Source: Limnothrix sp. FACHB-406 (GTDB taxonomy: Bacteria > Cyanobacteriota > Cyanobacteriia > CACIAM-69d). From it: a stretch of DNA of 64,000 nt. Position 1 is the stretch's first letter. Each line of letters begins with the position of its first letter. Below the pieces are notes generated by a model. That model was not told where the DNA came from. It saw nothing but the letters and a program-made list of their open reading frames with translations, and did not search any database. Shown here piece after piece: positions 63,679 through 64,000 of the stretch. A program made the translations under genes and the position numbers. The stretch covers positions 62,001 to 126,000 of the forward strand of contig NZ_JACJSP010000006.1 of the NCBI RefSeq assembly GCF_014698235.1. The letters run 5' to 3'.

Positions 63679-64000
63679 TTGAACCTGCCGGATTTTTTGT
63701 GGCTGTGGCGAATTGCCGCATGGTCAATGGGCCTGACGCTGACGGCCTATAGTTTGCTGGGTGTGACGGGAGTGGTGTTGAGGCGCGATCGCTTAAGGTC
63801 TAGCGATCGCGCCTTAGCTATGACAACGACTATGGCAACGACCCTTCCAAGCTGGCTGCGCCCGCTGCACATCACCCTGGGCATTGGGTTGGTGGCGTTG
63901 GTGTTGCTGTTGCTGGGGGTGGGAATTGTCGGCACGCTGGGGCATTTTGGCAGCTTGGGCCACTCGCCCCACCTGCTGGCGGGATTGACCGTGGTGGGGT
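63679..64000 (+). CDS. DUF4079-like membrane protein, N-terminal part
   Basis: Starts at TTG 63679 (no in-frame ATG until codon 17) and runs off the right edge. The product begins MNLPDFLWLWRIAAWSMGLT with a first membrane helix, then a polar segment that carries two HIP1 octamers (RRDRLRSSDRAL), then LRPLHITLGIGLVALVLLLL and GHFGSLGHSPHLLAGL, with conserved His residues. I recall this pattern from DUF4079 proteins, four-helix cytochrome-like membrane proteins in cyanobacteria; the histidines suggest haem binding, which is an inference. Downstream residues are not in the window. Confidence 0.65.
   Translation, partial: MNLPDFLWLWRIAAWSMGLTLTAYSLLGVTGVVLRRDRLRSSDRALAMTTTMATTLPSWLRPLHITLGIGLVALVLLLLGVGIVGTLGHFGSLGHSPHLLAGLTVVG

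Overview
The window is chromosomal DNA from a cyanobacterium. The evidence is the dense scatter of GCGATCGC (HIP1) octamers, the photosystem II subunit gene psbM, a Psb35-like gene, a PSII high-light-acclimation radical SAM family gene, both halves of a phytol salvage pathway (VTE5-like and VTE6-like kinases), an HHL1-like gene and several cyanobacterial DUF families (DUF1830, DUF2358, DUF3747, DUF4079, Mo-nitrogenase C-terminal). I cannot name the genus from sequence alone. Genes are compact and mixed on both strands. No rRNA, tRNA or CRISPR array was seen; the one clear RNA gene is the small SRP RNA near 16.8 kb.

Layout. 0-4.6 kb: the end of a class B penicillin-binding protein, a fused MFS/spermidine-synthase-like membrane protein, an ArsA-family ATPase with an Hsp20-like tail, and DUF2358. 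5.2-14.6 kb is a signalling block: a 1804-residue Ser/Thr kinase-AAA-GAF-histidine kinase (HstK type), an aminopeptidase P, and a LOV-cyanobacteriochrome-histidine kinase that appears able to carry both a flavin and a bilin. 14.9-23.7 kb: an oligopeptide-type ABC binding lipoprotein, SRP RNA, FtsH, a VOC protein, a VTE6-like kinase and a CHAD protein. 24-33.9 kb: a ferrochelatase-like chelatase with a 25-histidine tail, a RecB-like nuclease, anmK, an HHL1-like protein, peptide deformylase, a HAD phosphatase, a stand-alone Mo-nitrogenase C-terminal protein, a VTE5-like phytol kinase and a lipoprotein. 34-43.5 kb: an intact frameshifting IS630 element, a Psb35-like protein, glgA, a group 2 sigma factor, a GT2 glycosyltransferase, a CPBP protease and mnmG.

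43.5-47.8 kb is the most accessory-looking part, lying between mnmG and alaS. It holds REP/MITE-like palindromes, a pair of small unrecognised genes, an MntA/HepT (MNT-HEPN) toxin-antitoxin pair, DUF2199, a Uma2 nuclease and a two-gene PD-(D/E)XK-like plus PIN module with a 4-base overlap. 47.9-64 kb returns to housekeeping: alaS, a polysaccharide pyruvyl transferase, an S33 hydrolase, a class V aminotransferase (serine/alanine-glyoxylate type), psbM, a PrxQ-type peroxiredoxin, a glutathione peroxidase, DUF3747, the radical SAM protein, DUF1830 and the start of a DUF4079 membrane protein.

Several genes fit light and stress acclimation (LOV/CBCR kinase, PSII small subunits, radical SAM high-light protein, PrxQ, glutathione peroxidase, FtsH, phytol kinases), but they are scattered rather than in one operon. 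Intergenic regions carry many unrelated short tandem arrays (10, 11, 12, 13 and 14 bp periods) and two larger tandem duplications (59 and 79 bp). This looks like a feature of this genome.
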